A stretch of DNA of 15,395 nt from contig QHBV01000217.1 of the NCBI GenBank assembly GCA_003244035.1, positions 1 to 15,395 on the forward strand, written 5' to 3'. This document shows, in pieces, positions 1-7,887 of the stretch; position 1 is the first letter of the stretch; each line of letters begins with the position of its first letter. The notes below the pieces were generated by a model. It was not told the origin of the DNA. It worked only from the letters and a program-made list of their open reading frames with translations, and did not search any database. Source of the DNA: Solirubrobacterales bacterium (GTDB taxonomy: Bacteria; Actinomycetota; Thermoleophilia; Solirubrobacterales; Solirubrobacteraceae). The translations under genes were made by a program, and so were the position numbers.

Positions 1-20
1 CTCCACGTTTGCTCGTCAGT

Positions 21-43
21 CCGGACCTAGTCGCGCGGTCCGG
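21..43. terminator. Possible hairpin, 7-bp stem
   Basis: CCGGACC (21-27) pairs perfectly with GGTCCGG (37-43) around a 9-base loop. The stem is GC-rich and sits at the left edge, where an upstream gene could end. No T-run follows on the + strand. It could be a terminator or simply a chance dyad in GC-rich DNA. Confidence 0.3.
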
Positions 44-313
44 TTGGTGCGCCCCGTGGACCCCCTACCGATGGCTATACAGAGCGTGACATCTACCGGA
101 TTACGCAGCTAGAGGGTTCGCCGCCCGTGCGGGCAATCGAGCGACCGGCGTCTCGCCGACTCGTCGCCGAGCCTGACTAAGTCCGCGAAGTCTCCGGCGG
201 CCATGGGGATTTAGGCGGCCAGCAAGTTTGAGTCCGGGATGCGGTGCTGGCGCTGGCTGAGCAGCAGGCAGGAACGTCCGCTCGCAGGACCGTCGCGCCA
301 GGATCGCCTCCCG

Positions 314-412
314 GGTACATGCGAGGTCCATGGGAGGTACATGCCAGGTCTATCGGGCTGCCGGGCATCCAGGTACCGAACAGGCCGGCTTCGGTACCGA
401 ACAGATCGGCTT
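314..412. repeat. Four GGTAC-N5-AG repeat boxes
   Basis: Two imperfect tandem 22-bp units lie at 314-335 and 336-357 (18 of 22 positions match). Two tandem 21-bp units lie at 371-391 and 392-412 (18 of 21 match). All four share the core GGTAC, five bases, then AG, with GGTAC beginning at 314, 336, 372 and 393. The spacing of 22, 36 and 21 bp puts the two pairs about two helical turns apart internally. They lie 360-460 bp upstream of the large gene at 774. They could be binding sites for a regulator or replication-type iterons, or a local duplication without function. Confidence 0.5.
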
Positions 413-773
413 CGCGCGGTTCTGCGGGCTCGCTCGCCTGATCGCGGACGACGGTGCGCCTGCCGGGGCGGGGCGATCGGCCGGGACGGACGAGTGCTGC
501 GACCCCGGCCGGGGGACCGCGCCGCGTCAGGAGTTGCAGGCTCTCAGCCCGGATGACATACCTGGGACGGCAGGCCTCGGACATGTTCTTATTCTCAGCC
601 ACGGCATCGGGCCTGCGTCTCATCAGCTCGGCATCTTCCAAAGGCTGGGTGCTGCCTTGGGTCGCGACTCGCCCGGTCCGCGCCGGCCACTGGCTCGCTC
701 GACTGGAGACGCTGGTGGGCCCGGCTGTCGTTGACCGCGGATTCCCGTCGTCTGTGTCTGGTGTACTGGTCGG

Positions 774-3700
774 GTGCGCAGGCAGGAGTTCGATGAGGCG
801 CTGGGCCTGGGGAGGGCGACCGAGAAGGCCATCGAGCTGACGCGGCGTCACTGCCGCCACGCCCGGATCGAGGCTGTTGGTGGTAACAGCTGGGTCGGGT
901 CGATGCTCGGCCTCCCGATGGGTCCTGTCCAGGTGCGCTGCGAGCACGCCCCGCCGCCCCTGACTGAAGGGCACCAGGCTCTGGAGCTGGCCATCGAGTT
1001 CTACCAGGCCAATTGCATCGGCTGTCCGCACCGTGATCCCACCGGGGAGCTGCCCAGCCTGGCCACCGTGGCAGGAAGGCGTGCCGCCGAGGACGGGGCC
1101 CGGCAGGCGGCGGCGCGGCAGGCTGCTGATGAGAGGGCCCGGCGCCATCACCAGCGGCGCGAGCGCCGTCACCGGCTTCTGGCCGGCGAGGGCCACGTGG
1201 TTCGCGATCTCGCTGAGGCGCTGGACCGGATCGACCGGGCTGAGCCCCGGACCGGGGCGCCTAGTCCAGAGGAGGCCCGGGCTGCCCGGCAGGTCATCGA
1301 TGCCGCCCGGGGTGCGCCGGAGCTGTTCCGCCCCGTCCTGGTGGACAGCCTGCTCGAACTGGCTGCCGACGCGACCGATGCGACCGCTTTCGAGGCCCTG
1401 AGGGTCCTTGTCCGGTCAGGTCAGTGCCCGCCGCGCCGGTCGCTTGACGTCGCCCGCGCCGTGCTGCGGCGTTACCGGTCCGCGGACGCTGGCCGGCTGC
1501 TGGCGGTGCTGGAGCCGGACCTGCGGCCCGAGGACCTCCCGGACCTGCTAGATCAGCTCATCGCCCTGGCTTCCGGGGAAGAGCGTGATCTGGCGCCTGT
1601 CCCGTGGCGGCAGCCGTGCTCGCCCGAGGGCCTCATCGCGGCAGCACACGTCGATCTGCCCGCCGTCACCGGGCGGATCATCGAGCATCTCGCCAGCGAT
1701 GACGAATCCACCCGGGAGGCTGGCGCTGATGCCGCCCGGGTACTGCTCGCCCTCGACGCCACCAGGATCATCGCCCTGGGATCCCCGCTGGCCGCGAGCG
1801 TTCGCGGCCCGGAAAGCGGCTATGCCGGCTATCCCCATCCGGCGTCAGCGGCGCTGCGCGCGCTCGCCGAAGCGTGGCGCGGCGAGCCCGGGCTGACACG
1901 CCGGATCGTCGAGGCCGAAGCGGCCGGGGCCAGCCACGAGGCGCGCGGCGAGCTGTCCCGGGTTCCGTGGTTCGTGCAGCGGTTCCGGGAACCGTGGGAT
2001 GCGTCAGCTCCTGCGACGCTGGAGGCTGTCAGCTTCGCCGTCCGGCGGGCCGGCGGGGACTGGGGCGACGACGCAGCCGATCACGCCGCCGACCACCTCA
2101 CCGGCCTGGCCCGCGAGATCCCCCGGGCCGTGGCCGCCCACGCCGACGGGATGCTGGGCGCGATCCTGGCGTTGTGTGCCCCGGAGGACCAGGGCAGCCT
2201 GGCCGCCGCCCCGGAAATGGGCGCGCCTGCGATGGTGGCAGCGCTGGAACGCGAATCGCTGCGCATCCGTCGTGCCGCCCGGCGGCGTCACCTCGCTGAG
2301 AGCGTGGGGCGCTGCGCTTCGGTCAGCCCTGCGGCCGTGTTCAGCTCGGTGCGGAGTTTGTTCTCTGCCACGACCGGCGACGAACGCCAGGACCGGGCTG
2401 TCCGGATCACCATGCTCGAAGTCCTGGAAAAGGCGGTCTCACCCGAGACGCTGCGGGACATCCTCCCATTCACCTACACCGCCCTGCTCGACGCCCATCA
2501 GTCCGTGCGCAGCGGCGGCATCGACCTGTGGGCCGCCTGCGCCGCTGTCGCCGGCTCGCTGCCCGCCGAACTGGCGGAGCTGTCGATCCCGCTGCTTCAG
2601 GATCCCTACGTCGCCGTCCACAAGCGGATGCTGCATCACCTGCCCCGCTTGTCCCTGCCGGCCGAACTGGCCCCGAAACTGCTGCCGATCGTCTGCGGCT
2701 GGGTAGTCACCTACGCCGACAAGCCCGATCCCGACATCCTGGACCTGGCCGTCTGGGCGCTCCGGTCCCTCGCCCAGGACCTCGACGACCCAGCGCAGGT
2801 AACCCAGTGGTTCAGCGTCGCGCTAGCCTACGTCGGCAAGTGCGGGCCATACGACAGTCAGCGGCTGCTCACCGCGTGGTGGCCGGACAAGCTTCGTGCC
2901 CACCCAGCCTGGACGACGGCGGCGCTGGCCACCGCCGCCACCCCCGAACTGGCTGACTACTACAACCAGCGCCATGAACCTCTTCTCCGGGAATTGATGG
3001 ACCAGCCCCACCTGCTGGCCGGCGTACCCCTGGCTGAGATCGAGCCGCTCAGCAGCGTTCACGGCGCGGCGCACACGTGGCGTGCCCTGGAACCTGTCGA
3101 GCTCTTGCAGTCGGCGGGCCGGTGGGGTGACGCGGCTGTGGTGGCCCGCAGGGTGGAAGGAAGCCAGCCGCCCGGTGAGGAAGGAGGCCCGGGCCGGCGC
3201 CTTGCTGGCGCCATCGCCCGGGGTGCCGAGCTGGCCCAGGCCCTCGCACAGGGGCCACCGGCCGCCGCTGACCTGACCGCCCGCGCCGGCGCCGTGACGT
3301 CGGCGGTCGCCGACCTCGAAGCGTCCTTCGCCGATGGTGTGCGCGACGGCCTGCTGCGCTCAACCCTCGACGGCCTGCTGACACTGGCCTCTGCGCCCGC
3401 GCTGCTGGTCGCGTCGACCGTGCCCGACCCGTCGGCGACAGCCGGTGAGCTGGACCGGGCCGCCGGCCTTCTCCTCGGCACGCCGTCGGCTCACGCCTCC
3501 GGGGCCCAGCGGGCGTGGATCGCCCGCGCCTGGCAGATCGCGGCGCTGCTGTTTCGCTATGATGCCGCTGTCCGGGCCGTCAGCAGTGACGCGCCGACCC
3601 TGCTGCAGGCCGCCAAGCGGCAAGCAGAGGTGCTCCGCACCGAGGTTAGCGCCGCCAAGGGCTGCTCCGTCCCCGCTGGCCTCGGCGCCTTTCTCGCCGC

Positions 3701-4850
3701 AGCAGAAGGCGTGGCCGACCCTGCTTCGGCGCAGGTGGCATGGCACGGGCTCGCGGCCGTTCCGCCGCCCGTCGCGCTCGTCGGCACCAGCCTCCTGCAG
3801 GAGCGCTTCAGCCCCGGGACTCCCGCGCCCGTACCGGAGGAGCCCCCGCGGGCGGTCTGCGTCGCGACCATGCGCGGCGTGCCGGTGACCGACATCCTCG
3901 TCCTCCGGCCCAGAGAGCTGTACCACCTCGGGATGACCATCCGACTGGCGGCGGTCCCGGAGTGGGCCCAGCGGTGCATCGTCGAGCCGGTCAGCATGCT
4001 CGGCCGCGACGCGCTTGCCCTCCCCCGGTACGAGTTCTCCCTCAGCGACGGCATCGCCGACGAGTTCGGCATCACGCTCACAGCCGAGGGCCCGCTGCAC
4101 TGCGGGGTCGAGCAGCCGATTCTCGCCCCCGCGCTGGACTGCCCCATCCACGTGCGGCTCGCCGGAGACGCACACGAGCAGGTAATCGAGGTCGCGGGAT
4201 GCCAGCGGCTCCGGCTGCGCCCGTTCGACCCCAGCCGCGACACGCTCACCGAGCACGAGCAGACCGACGGCCGCCTGCTGGCCATGTTCGGCACCCTCGA
4301 CGCACCAGAGTTCGACACCGAGGACACCCGGGCCTTCTGCCGCCTGTTTGCCGCCTGCGTCCGGGCCGCCCAGGTCATCATGTTCGAGAAGACCTTCATG
4401 CGGGGCTCCCGGGTATCCGAGGCCGAGTTCCATAACGAACTGGAACGGCTGCTGCGCGCCGATCCCGAACTGGAGGGCCGCCTGACCCGGCGCGATGCCG
4501 TGGCCGGAGGGTTCGACGACCTTCTCCACGACGACGTCATCGCCGAGCTCAAGGTATCCCGCGGCGCCCCCGTCACCGTCGACCACTGCACCCGGTACCT
4601 CGGTCAGCCGACCCAGTACGGGCTGGGACGCGGGAGCCAGCTCTCGGTGCTCGTCGTCTTCGACCACGGCCGCAAGGAAGCACCCCCCGGCGTCATCGAC
4701 AACTACATCGACTGGCTGAGGCCCCGCCTGCACGGCCTCGACGACCCACGGTACCCATCACTGGTCGGAGTCCTCATCGTCAACACGAACCTGCCCGTCC
4801 CCAGCGCATGGTCACGGCGACGCATCGAGGTCGAGCCTGACAGGCGGTGA
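774..4850 (+). CDS. HEAT-like repeat protein with PD-(D/E)XK nuclease domain
   Basis: A 1358-residue protein starting at GTG 774, the first start after an in-frame TGA at 732; the Shine-Dalgarno is poor, so the start is uncertain. Residues 1-100 hold C27, C56, C81, C84 and H86, with a CxxCxH arrangement that may bind metal. Residues 102-135 are highly charged. About 150-1000 is a long run of Ala/Leu-rich helical pairs resembling HEAT/ARM repeats. About 1023-1150 looks beta-rich. The C-terminus shows a PD-(D/E)XK pattern: an acidic helix with E1218 and E1222, then D1248/D1249, then E1258-Leu-K1260, followed by a Gln/Tyr-containing segment and a hydrophobic strand. Known nucleases of this fold cut DNA or RNA with metal. 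No Walker motif was seen. I infer a large scaffold that recognises something through the repeats and cleaves nucleic acid at its end, possibly a defence effector. No named family was recognised. Confidence 0.85.
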   Translation: MRRQEFDEALGLGRATEKAIELTRRHCRHARIEAVGGNSWVGSMLGLPMGPVQVRCEHAPPPLTEGHQALELAIEFYQANCIGCPHRDPTGELPSLATVAGRRAAEDGARQAAARQAADERARRHHQRRERRHRLLAGEGHVVRDLAEALDRIDRAEPRTGAPSPEEARAARQVIDAARGAPELFRPVLVDSLLELAADATDATAFEALRVLVRSGQCPPRRSLDVARAVLRRYRSADAGRLLAVLEPDLRPEDLPDLLDQLIALASGEERDLAPVPWRQPCSPEGLIAAAHVDLPAVTGRIIEHLASDDESTREAGADAARVLLALDATRIIALGSPLAASVRGPESGYAGYPHPASAALRALAEAWRGEPGLTRRIVEAEAAGASHEARGELSRVPWFVQRFREPWDASAPATLEAVSFAVRRAGGDWGDDAADHAADHLTGLAREIPRAVAAHADGMLGAILALCAPEDQGSLAAAPEMGAPAMVAALERESLRIRRAARRRHLAESVGRCASVSPAAVFSSVRSLFSATTGDERQDRAVRITMLEVLEKAVSPETLRDILPFTYTALLDAHQSVRSGGIDLWAACAAVAGSLPAELAELSIPLLQDPYVAVHKRMLHHLPRLSLPAELAPKLLPIVCGWVVTYADKPDPDILDLAVWALRSLAQDLDDPAQVTQWFSVALAYVGKCGPYDSQRLLTAWWPDKLRAHPAWTTAALATAATPELADYYNQRHEPLLRELMDQPHLLAGVPLAEIEPLSSVHGAAHTWRALEPVELLQSAGRWGDAAVVARRVEGSQPPGEEGGPGRRLAGAIARGAELAQALAQGPPAAADLTARAGAVTSAVADLEASFADGVRDGLLRSTLDGLLTLASAPALLVASTVPDPSATAGELDRAAGLLLGTPSAHASGAQRAWIARAWQIAALLFRYDAAVRAVSSDAPTLLQAAKRQAEVLRTEVSAAKGCSVPAGLGAFLAAAEGVADPASAQVAWHGLAAVPPPVALVGTSLLQERFSPGTPAPVPEEPPRAVCVATMRGVPVTDILVLRPRELYHLGMTIRLAAVPEWAQRCIVEPVSMLGRDALALPRYEFSLSDGIADEFGITLTAEGPLHCGVEQPILAPALDCPIHVRLAGDAHEQVIEVAGCQRLRLRPFDPSRDTLTEHEQTDGRLLAMFGTLDAPEFDTEDTRAFCRLFAACVRAAQVIMFEKTFMRGSRVSEAEFHNELERLLRADPELEGRLTRRDAVAGGFDDLLHDDVIAELKVSRGAPVTVDHCTRYLGQPTQYGLGRGSQLSVLVVFDHGRKEAPPGVIDNYIDWLRPRLHGLDDPRYPSLVGVLIVNTNLPVPSAWSRRRIEVEPDRR

Positions 4851-4910
4851 CAGCTCACAGAGCTGCTGACACGCCGGGGCGCAGCTTCAGGCTGATGCCT
4901 CAGGCAATGT

Positions 4911-4922
4911 CCGGGTGCCCGG
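4911..4922. terminator. Short GC hairpin downstream of the large gene
   Basis: CCGGG-TG-CCCGG is a perfect 5-bp stem with a 2-base loop, 60 bp after the stop of the helical-repeat nuclease gene and before the convergent prepilin peptidase gene. No T-run follows. Its place between convergent genes fits a weak terminator. Confidence 0.3.
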
Positions 4923-5040
4923 GGAGCGATCCGGTCTCTGTCGCCGCGATCAGAGTAGTGTCCCAGCTTCTGCGTCATGTGACCGCCGGTAACGCCGGGT
5001 GCCGTCCTCGGCTTATGCCTTTCGGCTGCGCAATCTCACC

Positions 5041-5089
5041 TTCAATGGCACATGTGCCATACGCATTCAACGGCAGCTGAGAATACGCA
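5041..5089. repeat. Tandem 25-bp repeat containing a 16-bp palindrome
   Basis: Copy one (5041-5065) and copy two (5066-5089) both begin TTCAA(T/C)GGCA and end ATACGCA, with a variable middle of 8 or 7 bases. Copy one contains the perfect 16-bp palindrome ATGGCACATGTGCCAT at 5045-5060; copy two does not. The repeat lies between the convergent gene ends at 4850 and 5114, so a promoter operator is unlikely unless an unannotated gene is present. It could be part of a terminator, a protein-binding site or a recombination scar. Confidence 0.5.
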
Positions 5090-5113
5090 GCGGAAAATGA
5101 GAAGCTACAGGAG

Positions 5114-5848
5114 TCACAGTGCGATGGCCGCTAGCGCGCCGATAAGGATGAATGGCCCCAGTGGCAGGTGGCTGGTGCGAGTGGCCCGGTGCAGGACTAG
5201 CAGTGTCCCGCCGTAGACGGCGGCAAGGGCGAATGCGGCAAAGGTGCCGGTGACCAGTGCCCGCCAGCTGATCCAGCCAAGCGCGGCACCGACGCTGGCC
5301 GCGAGCTTGGCGTCCCCCAGACCCAGGCCGCCCGGCCTGATGACCGCCAGGACCAGGTAGAAGCCGACCAAGGCGGCGGTGCCGATGACCGCACGGCCCA
5401 GGTGGCCTGGGTGGTGGCCGGTGAGCGCCGCGACCGCCAGCAATGCGAGGGTACCAGCGCAGGCCGCAGCAGTGAGCGGGTCCGGCAGCCGGCGGACGGC
5501 CGCGTCGATGAAGGCGAGGGGGACGGCGAGCAGGGCCAGCCAAGCCAGTGCCGCCAGTTCCCACACGGAAAGCGCACGGGCGGCCACGACCGCCACGGCG
5601 AGCCCGGCCACCAGCTCTGCAAGCAGCGGATACGGCCCGATCCGGGTCCGGCAGGAGGGGCAGCGCCCGGTGACGGGCAGCAGCGAACGCCACCGCCAGC
5701 GGCCCGGCAGGATCTCATGGCCGCAGGCCGGGCACGCTCGGCGGGGCGGCTGGCCGGGTTCGGTGCTGCGGGAGAACACGCTGGCGCGTATCCGCGGGCC
5801 GGCGATCACGCCAGCGGCAGCTCCGGCGATGATCCAGGGCAGTGTCAC
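5114..5848 (-). CDS. Type IV prepilin peptidase (A24 family)
   Basis: A 244-residue integral membrane aspartic protease that cleaves, and in two-domain forms N-methylates, prepilin-like proteins for type IV/Tad-type pili or related secretion machines. Two CxxC pairs (C39/C42 and C63/C66) form the expected cytoplasmic zinc-binding loop. The likely catalytic aspartates are D115 in an IDxxxxxLPD context and D179 in the GLGLGD motif. Several hydrophobic segments flank them, and the C-terminal PLGPFILIGA segment is family-typical. The GTG start at 5848 has GAGAGGA a few bases upstream. Length and motifs indicate an intact enzyme. No pilin or secretion gene is nearby, so it probably serves a system encoded elsewhere and is unrelated to the nucleotide genes to its right. 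Confidence 0.95.
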   Translation of the reverse strand: MTLPWIIAGAAAGVIAGPRIRASVFSRSTEPGQPPRRACPACGHEILPGRWRWRSLLPVTGRCPSCRTRIGPYPLLAELVAGLAVAVVAARALSVWELAALAWLALLAVPLAFIDAAVRRLPDPLTAAACAGTLALLAVAALTGHHPGHLGRAVIGTAALVGFYLVLAVIRPGGLGLGDAKLAASVGAALGWISWRALVTGTFAAFALAAVYGGTLLVLHRATRTSHLPLGPFILIGALAAIAL

Positions 5849-5955
5849 CGTGTCCTCTCACTCCAGCCGGGCGCGGGCGCCTGCGCACGCGGCGCGCCGC
5901 CCACGCAGGTGGCCTGACGGCACAACCGGCCGTCGCTACTGACGAGCCTGGCCCG

Positions 5956-5961
5956 ATTTTA
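5956..5961 (-). promoter_or_regulatory. Possible -10 box for the prepilin peptidase gene
   Basis: Read on the minus strand this is TAAAAT, a good -10 hexamer in otherwise very GC-rich DNA, about 107 bp upstream of the GTG at 5848. No convincing -35 hexamer lies at the usual distance. Confidence 0.25.
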
Positions 5962-6067
5962 GTAACGCCGCGCCAGCCCTTTTCGGTCCTGCGGCCGGGC
6001 CAGGGCACCGGCAATCCCGGGGCGGGGGCCAGCATGCGATGGGCCCGGCAGGGCCCGGATCTTCGGA

Positions 6068-6073
6068 TACTGT
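6068..6073 (+). promoter_or_regulatory. -10 box for leaderless Nudix 1 start
   Basis: TACTGT fits the actinobacterial TAnnnT -10 pattern. Seven bases separate it from GTG at 6081, the distance at which transcription would start on or beside the start codon. No Shine-Dalgarno precedes that GTG, which supports leaderless translation. A -35 box is not evident. Confidence 0.4.
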
Positions 6074-6080
6074 CACACGG

Positions 6081-6580
6081 GTGAATCATGGCCGGGCGGG
6101 GATGCTGCCAGCCGATGAGTACGTGGCGTCGCTGGCGCGTAAGCGGATGGCCGCGGGCGCGTTGTTCCGTGACGGTGCTGGCGGTGTGCTGCTGGTTGAC
6201 CCGGTGTACCGGGATACGTGGGACCTGCCGGGCGGGGCGGTGGAGGCTGAGGAGTCTCCGCATGCCGCGTGCCGGCGGGAGGTGGCCGAGGAACTGGGGC
6301 TGGATCGTCCGGCAGGGCGGGTCCTGGCGGTGGACTGGGTGCCGTCCCGGCCGGAGCGTCCGGAAGGCCTGGTGGTGGTGTATGACGGTGGCGTGCTTAC
6401 CCCGGCCGATATCGACGCCATCACCGTGCCGGACGATGAACTTGCCGGGTTTGCGTTCGTGGGCCCGGCTGCCGTGGGCAGCGGGTCACGCCGCTGGTCG
6501 GCCGACGGATCGCCGCGTGCCTGGAAGCGCTGGCCAGCGGGACGGTGGCGTCGCTGGAAGCTGGCAGCCAGGCCGGCTGA
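6081..6580 (+). CDS. Nudix hydrolase with apparent frameshift near the C-terminus
   Basis: Nudix proteins hydrolyse nucleoside diphosphates linked to another group. The complete box GX5EX7REUXEEXGU is visible with G52, E58, R66-E67, E70-E71 and G73 (numbering from GTG 6081). The start could also be ATG 6102, which gives MLPADEYVAS and matches where relatives usually begin. After G133 (codon 6477-6479) the open frame stops looking like this family and runs as random Arg/Pro-rich sequence to 6962. Reading on from 6479 in the -1 frame restores a family-typical tail (QRVTPLVGRRIAACLEAL and on) that stops at TGA 6578-6580, for a 166-residue product. This is best explained by one missing base near 6479, either a real mutation or a sequencing error. 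The catalytic box is upstream of the break. The gene is followed by a second Nudix gene. Confidence 0.8.
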
Positions 6581-6706
6581 GTCATGCTGCCGCGGAACAC
6601 GCGGCCAGCGGCAGCCGAACGCTTTACCCGCCTCACAGCCACAACGATGCCGGGACGCATATCGGCTCTGCGCACGTCACGAGCACGGCGTGCCGAGCGA
6701 TGGTAC

Positions 6707-6712
6707 TACGCT
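6707..6712 (+). promoter_or_regulatory. -10 box for leaderless Nudix 2 start
   Basis: TACGCT fits TAnnnT and lies eight bases before GTG 6721, again leaving essentially no leader and no Shine-Dalgarno. The same arrangement precedes the first Nudix gene, so both may be leaderless transcripts with their own promoters. Confidence 0.35.
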
Positions 6713-6720
6713 CTGCGACT

Positions 6721-7233
6721 GTGAAAGGCAATCACGACCTCCGCACGACTCAAGCGGCCAGCGGCGAACCGGAACGGACACTTGTATCGGATCGCTACCG
6801 CAGCATCGTCGACATCTACGTCCTCTTGCAGCGCCGCGACGGAATGATCCTTTTGCTCGAACGCTCGGGCACCGGCTATGCGGACGGCCAGCTATGCCCG
6901 CCCTCTGGCCATCTGGAGGAAGGAGAATCTGTGGTCCAGGGCGTGATCCGCGAAGCACGTGAGGAGACCGGCGTGCTCATCGATCCTGCCGACCTGGCCT
7001 TCAGCCACGTCATTCATCACCGCAACCCTCTAGGCCAGGCGCGCATCGGCTTCTTCTTCACCACCACCCGCTGGGAAGGTGAGCCAGTCAACCGGGAACC
7101 GCACAAGTGCGCAGGGCTGTACTGGGTCGATTCAGCGCGCCCACCGGTAAACACCGTCCCCTACACCGCCGCGGCGCTGGCCGCAATCACGCGAGGAGCA
7201 TCCTTCTCCCTCGACGGCTGGTGTAGCTGGTGA
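6721..7233 (+). CDS. Nudix hydrolase (intact)
   Basis: A 170-residue Nudix protein if translation starts at GTG 6721; an in-frame ATG at 6700 is the alternative. The domain begins near DRYRSIVDIYVLL (residues 24-36). The box is complete: G63, E69, R77-E78, E81-E82 and G84. The PSGHLEEGE lead-in and the later EPVNREPHKC segment are typical of actinobacterial Nudix proteins of this subgroup. The substrate cannot be read from sequence; nucleotide sugars, oxidised nucleotides or dinucleotides are all possible. It lies 140 bp after the first Nudix gene and in another frame. The stop codon is inside a hairpin shared with the convergent operon at 7264. The two Nudix proteins are distinct subtypes rather than a recent duplication. 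Confidence 0.9.
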   Translation: MKGNHDLRTTQAASGEPERTLVSDRYRSIVDIYVLLQRRDGMILLLERSGTGYADGQLCPPSGHLEEGESVVQGVIREAREETGVLIDPADLAFSHVIHHRNPLGQARIGFFFTTTRWEGEPVNREPHKCAGLYWVDSARPPVNTVPYTAAALAAITRGASFSLDGWCSW

Positions 7234-7267
7234 GCCAGGGCGAGTAGCGGCAGCCCAGCGGGCTCAC
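7230..7267. terminator. Bidirectional terminator hairpin
   Basis: GTGAGCC (7230-7236) pairs with GGCTCAC (7261-7267). Nested inside, GGGC (7238-7241) pairs with GCCC (7253-7256). The structure spans the whole 30-bp gap between two convergent genes and includes both stop codons, so it could end transcription from either side. No T-run is present, as is common in high-GC actinobacteria. Confidence 0.6.
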
Positions 7268-7887
7268 GAAGCAGCCGGCGTGTCCCTGGTGATGCCGAGC
7301 TTGGCGACGCGGGCGGCGATCCATCTGACCCGCTCGGCGGTGGTCATGTTAGGCGGGATATCGATCACGCGCTGCCCGACGGTGGCGCACGTGGCCCGGA
7401 CGACCCGGTCGGCGGCCGGCTGCAGGTCCAGGACCTTGGACCGGTACGGGTCGCCCGCCTGGTGCTGGTCGAACCGGTCGCAGCAGTAGAACACCGCGTC
7501 GTAGGTTCCGGCCCAGGCTTCGCAGAACGCCTTCATCGCGTCCAGCACGGCGGCCTCCCGGCTGCCCGGCGGGGTCTGCAGCACCAGCCAGGCGTAAGCC
7601 ACCACGTTCGCGATGGTCTTGTCAGCGATGATCATCGTGTGCTGGCGGGCGGCGCGCAGCTGAGCCGACAGCTGGGCGGCGAACAGGTCGACCTCGGTCT
7701 CCAGGTCGAACTCGCCCTTGCCGTGCACGACGATTTCCTCGATGAACGGGCTGTGCCGGGCGGGCTCCTCGACGGTGGCGACGTGAATGCCGCGCTCGCG
7801 GTAGTAGGCCGCCAGGGCGTGGGTCAGGGTGGTCTTGCCCGAGGCGTGGGTGCCCTCGACGGCGAGCACGACGCAATCACGCAGCAT
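7264..7887 (-). CDS. P-loop nucleotide kinase-like ATPase
   Basis: A 207-residue small P-loop NTPase. Walker A is EGTHASGKTT, with G12, G17, K18 and T19. A hydrophobic strand ending in Asp (MIIAD, near residue 88) is the likely Walker B position. The overall shape (P-loop, EEPAR segment, IADKT, then helices) resembles small AAA_28/NadR-like or thymidylate-kinase-like proteins that phosphorylate a nucleoside, nucleotide or cofactor precursor, but the substrate is not readable. It is the last gene of the four-gene operon: its ATG at 7887 overlaps the previous stop by 11 bases, with a GGAGAA ribosome site inside the preceding gene. This implies translational coupling and a shared job with the radical SAM and exonuclease-fold proteins. 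Confidence 0.85.
   Translation of the reverse strand: MLRDCVVLAVEGTHASGKTTLTHALAAYYRERGIHVATVEEPARHSPFIEEIVVHGKGEFDLETEVDLFAAQLSAQLRAARQHTMIIADKTIANVVAYAWLVLQTPPGSREAAVLDAMKAFCEAWAGTYDAVFYCCDRFDQHQAGDPYRSKVLDLQPAADRVVRATCATVGQRVIDIPPNMTTAERVRWIAARVAKLGITRDTPAAS

Larger units (their letters stand above)
1..773. other. Gene-free region with hairpin and repeats
   Basis: I find no convincing gene in these 773 bases. Open frames exist on both strands, including a long minus-strand frame covering 177-1196. Their translations are low-complexity, rich in Arg, Pro and Gly, and show no recognisable motif. The first 112 bases in frame 2 of the + strand could be the C-terminal end of a gene entering from the left, stopping at TAG 110-112, but this cannot be shown. 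The stretch holds an inverted repeat at 21-43 and four GGTAC boxes at 314-412, described separately. No clear promoter for the gene at 774 was found. Confidence 0.5.

Noticed and set aside
177..1196. 339-codon minus-strand frame at the left
   Set aside because: No motif, Arg/Pro/Gly-rich translation, and it overlaps the N-terminus of the well-supported gene at 774; typical GC-rich shadow frame.
3360..4733. 457-codon minus-strand frame inside the large gene
   Set aside because: Antisense to the beta-rich and nuclease domains of the 774-4850 gene; no family features.
4847..5080. 77-codon + frame starting with a GTGA overlap at the end of the large gene
   Set aside because: The overlap is suggestive of coupling, but the product has no motif or hydrophobic pattern and runs through the tandem repeat.
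6580..6962. Long frame-0 extension of Nudix 1
   Set aside because: Overlaps Nudix 2 out of frame, Arg/Pro-rich, and better explained as read-through after a one-base deletion.
6088..7233. 381-codon frame that would fuse new sequence to the second Nudix protein
   Set aside because: Its first 200 codons are the off-frame reading of Nudix 1; only the part from about 6700 resembles a protein.
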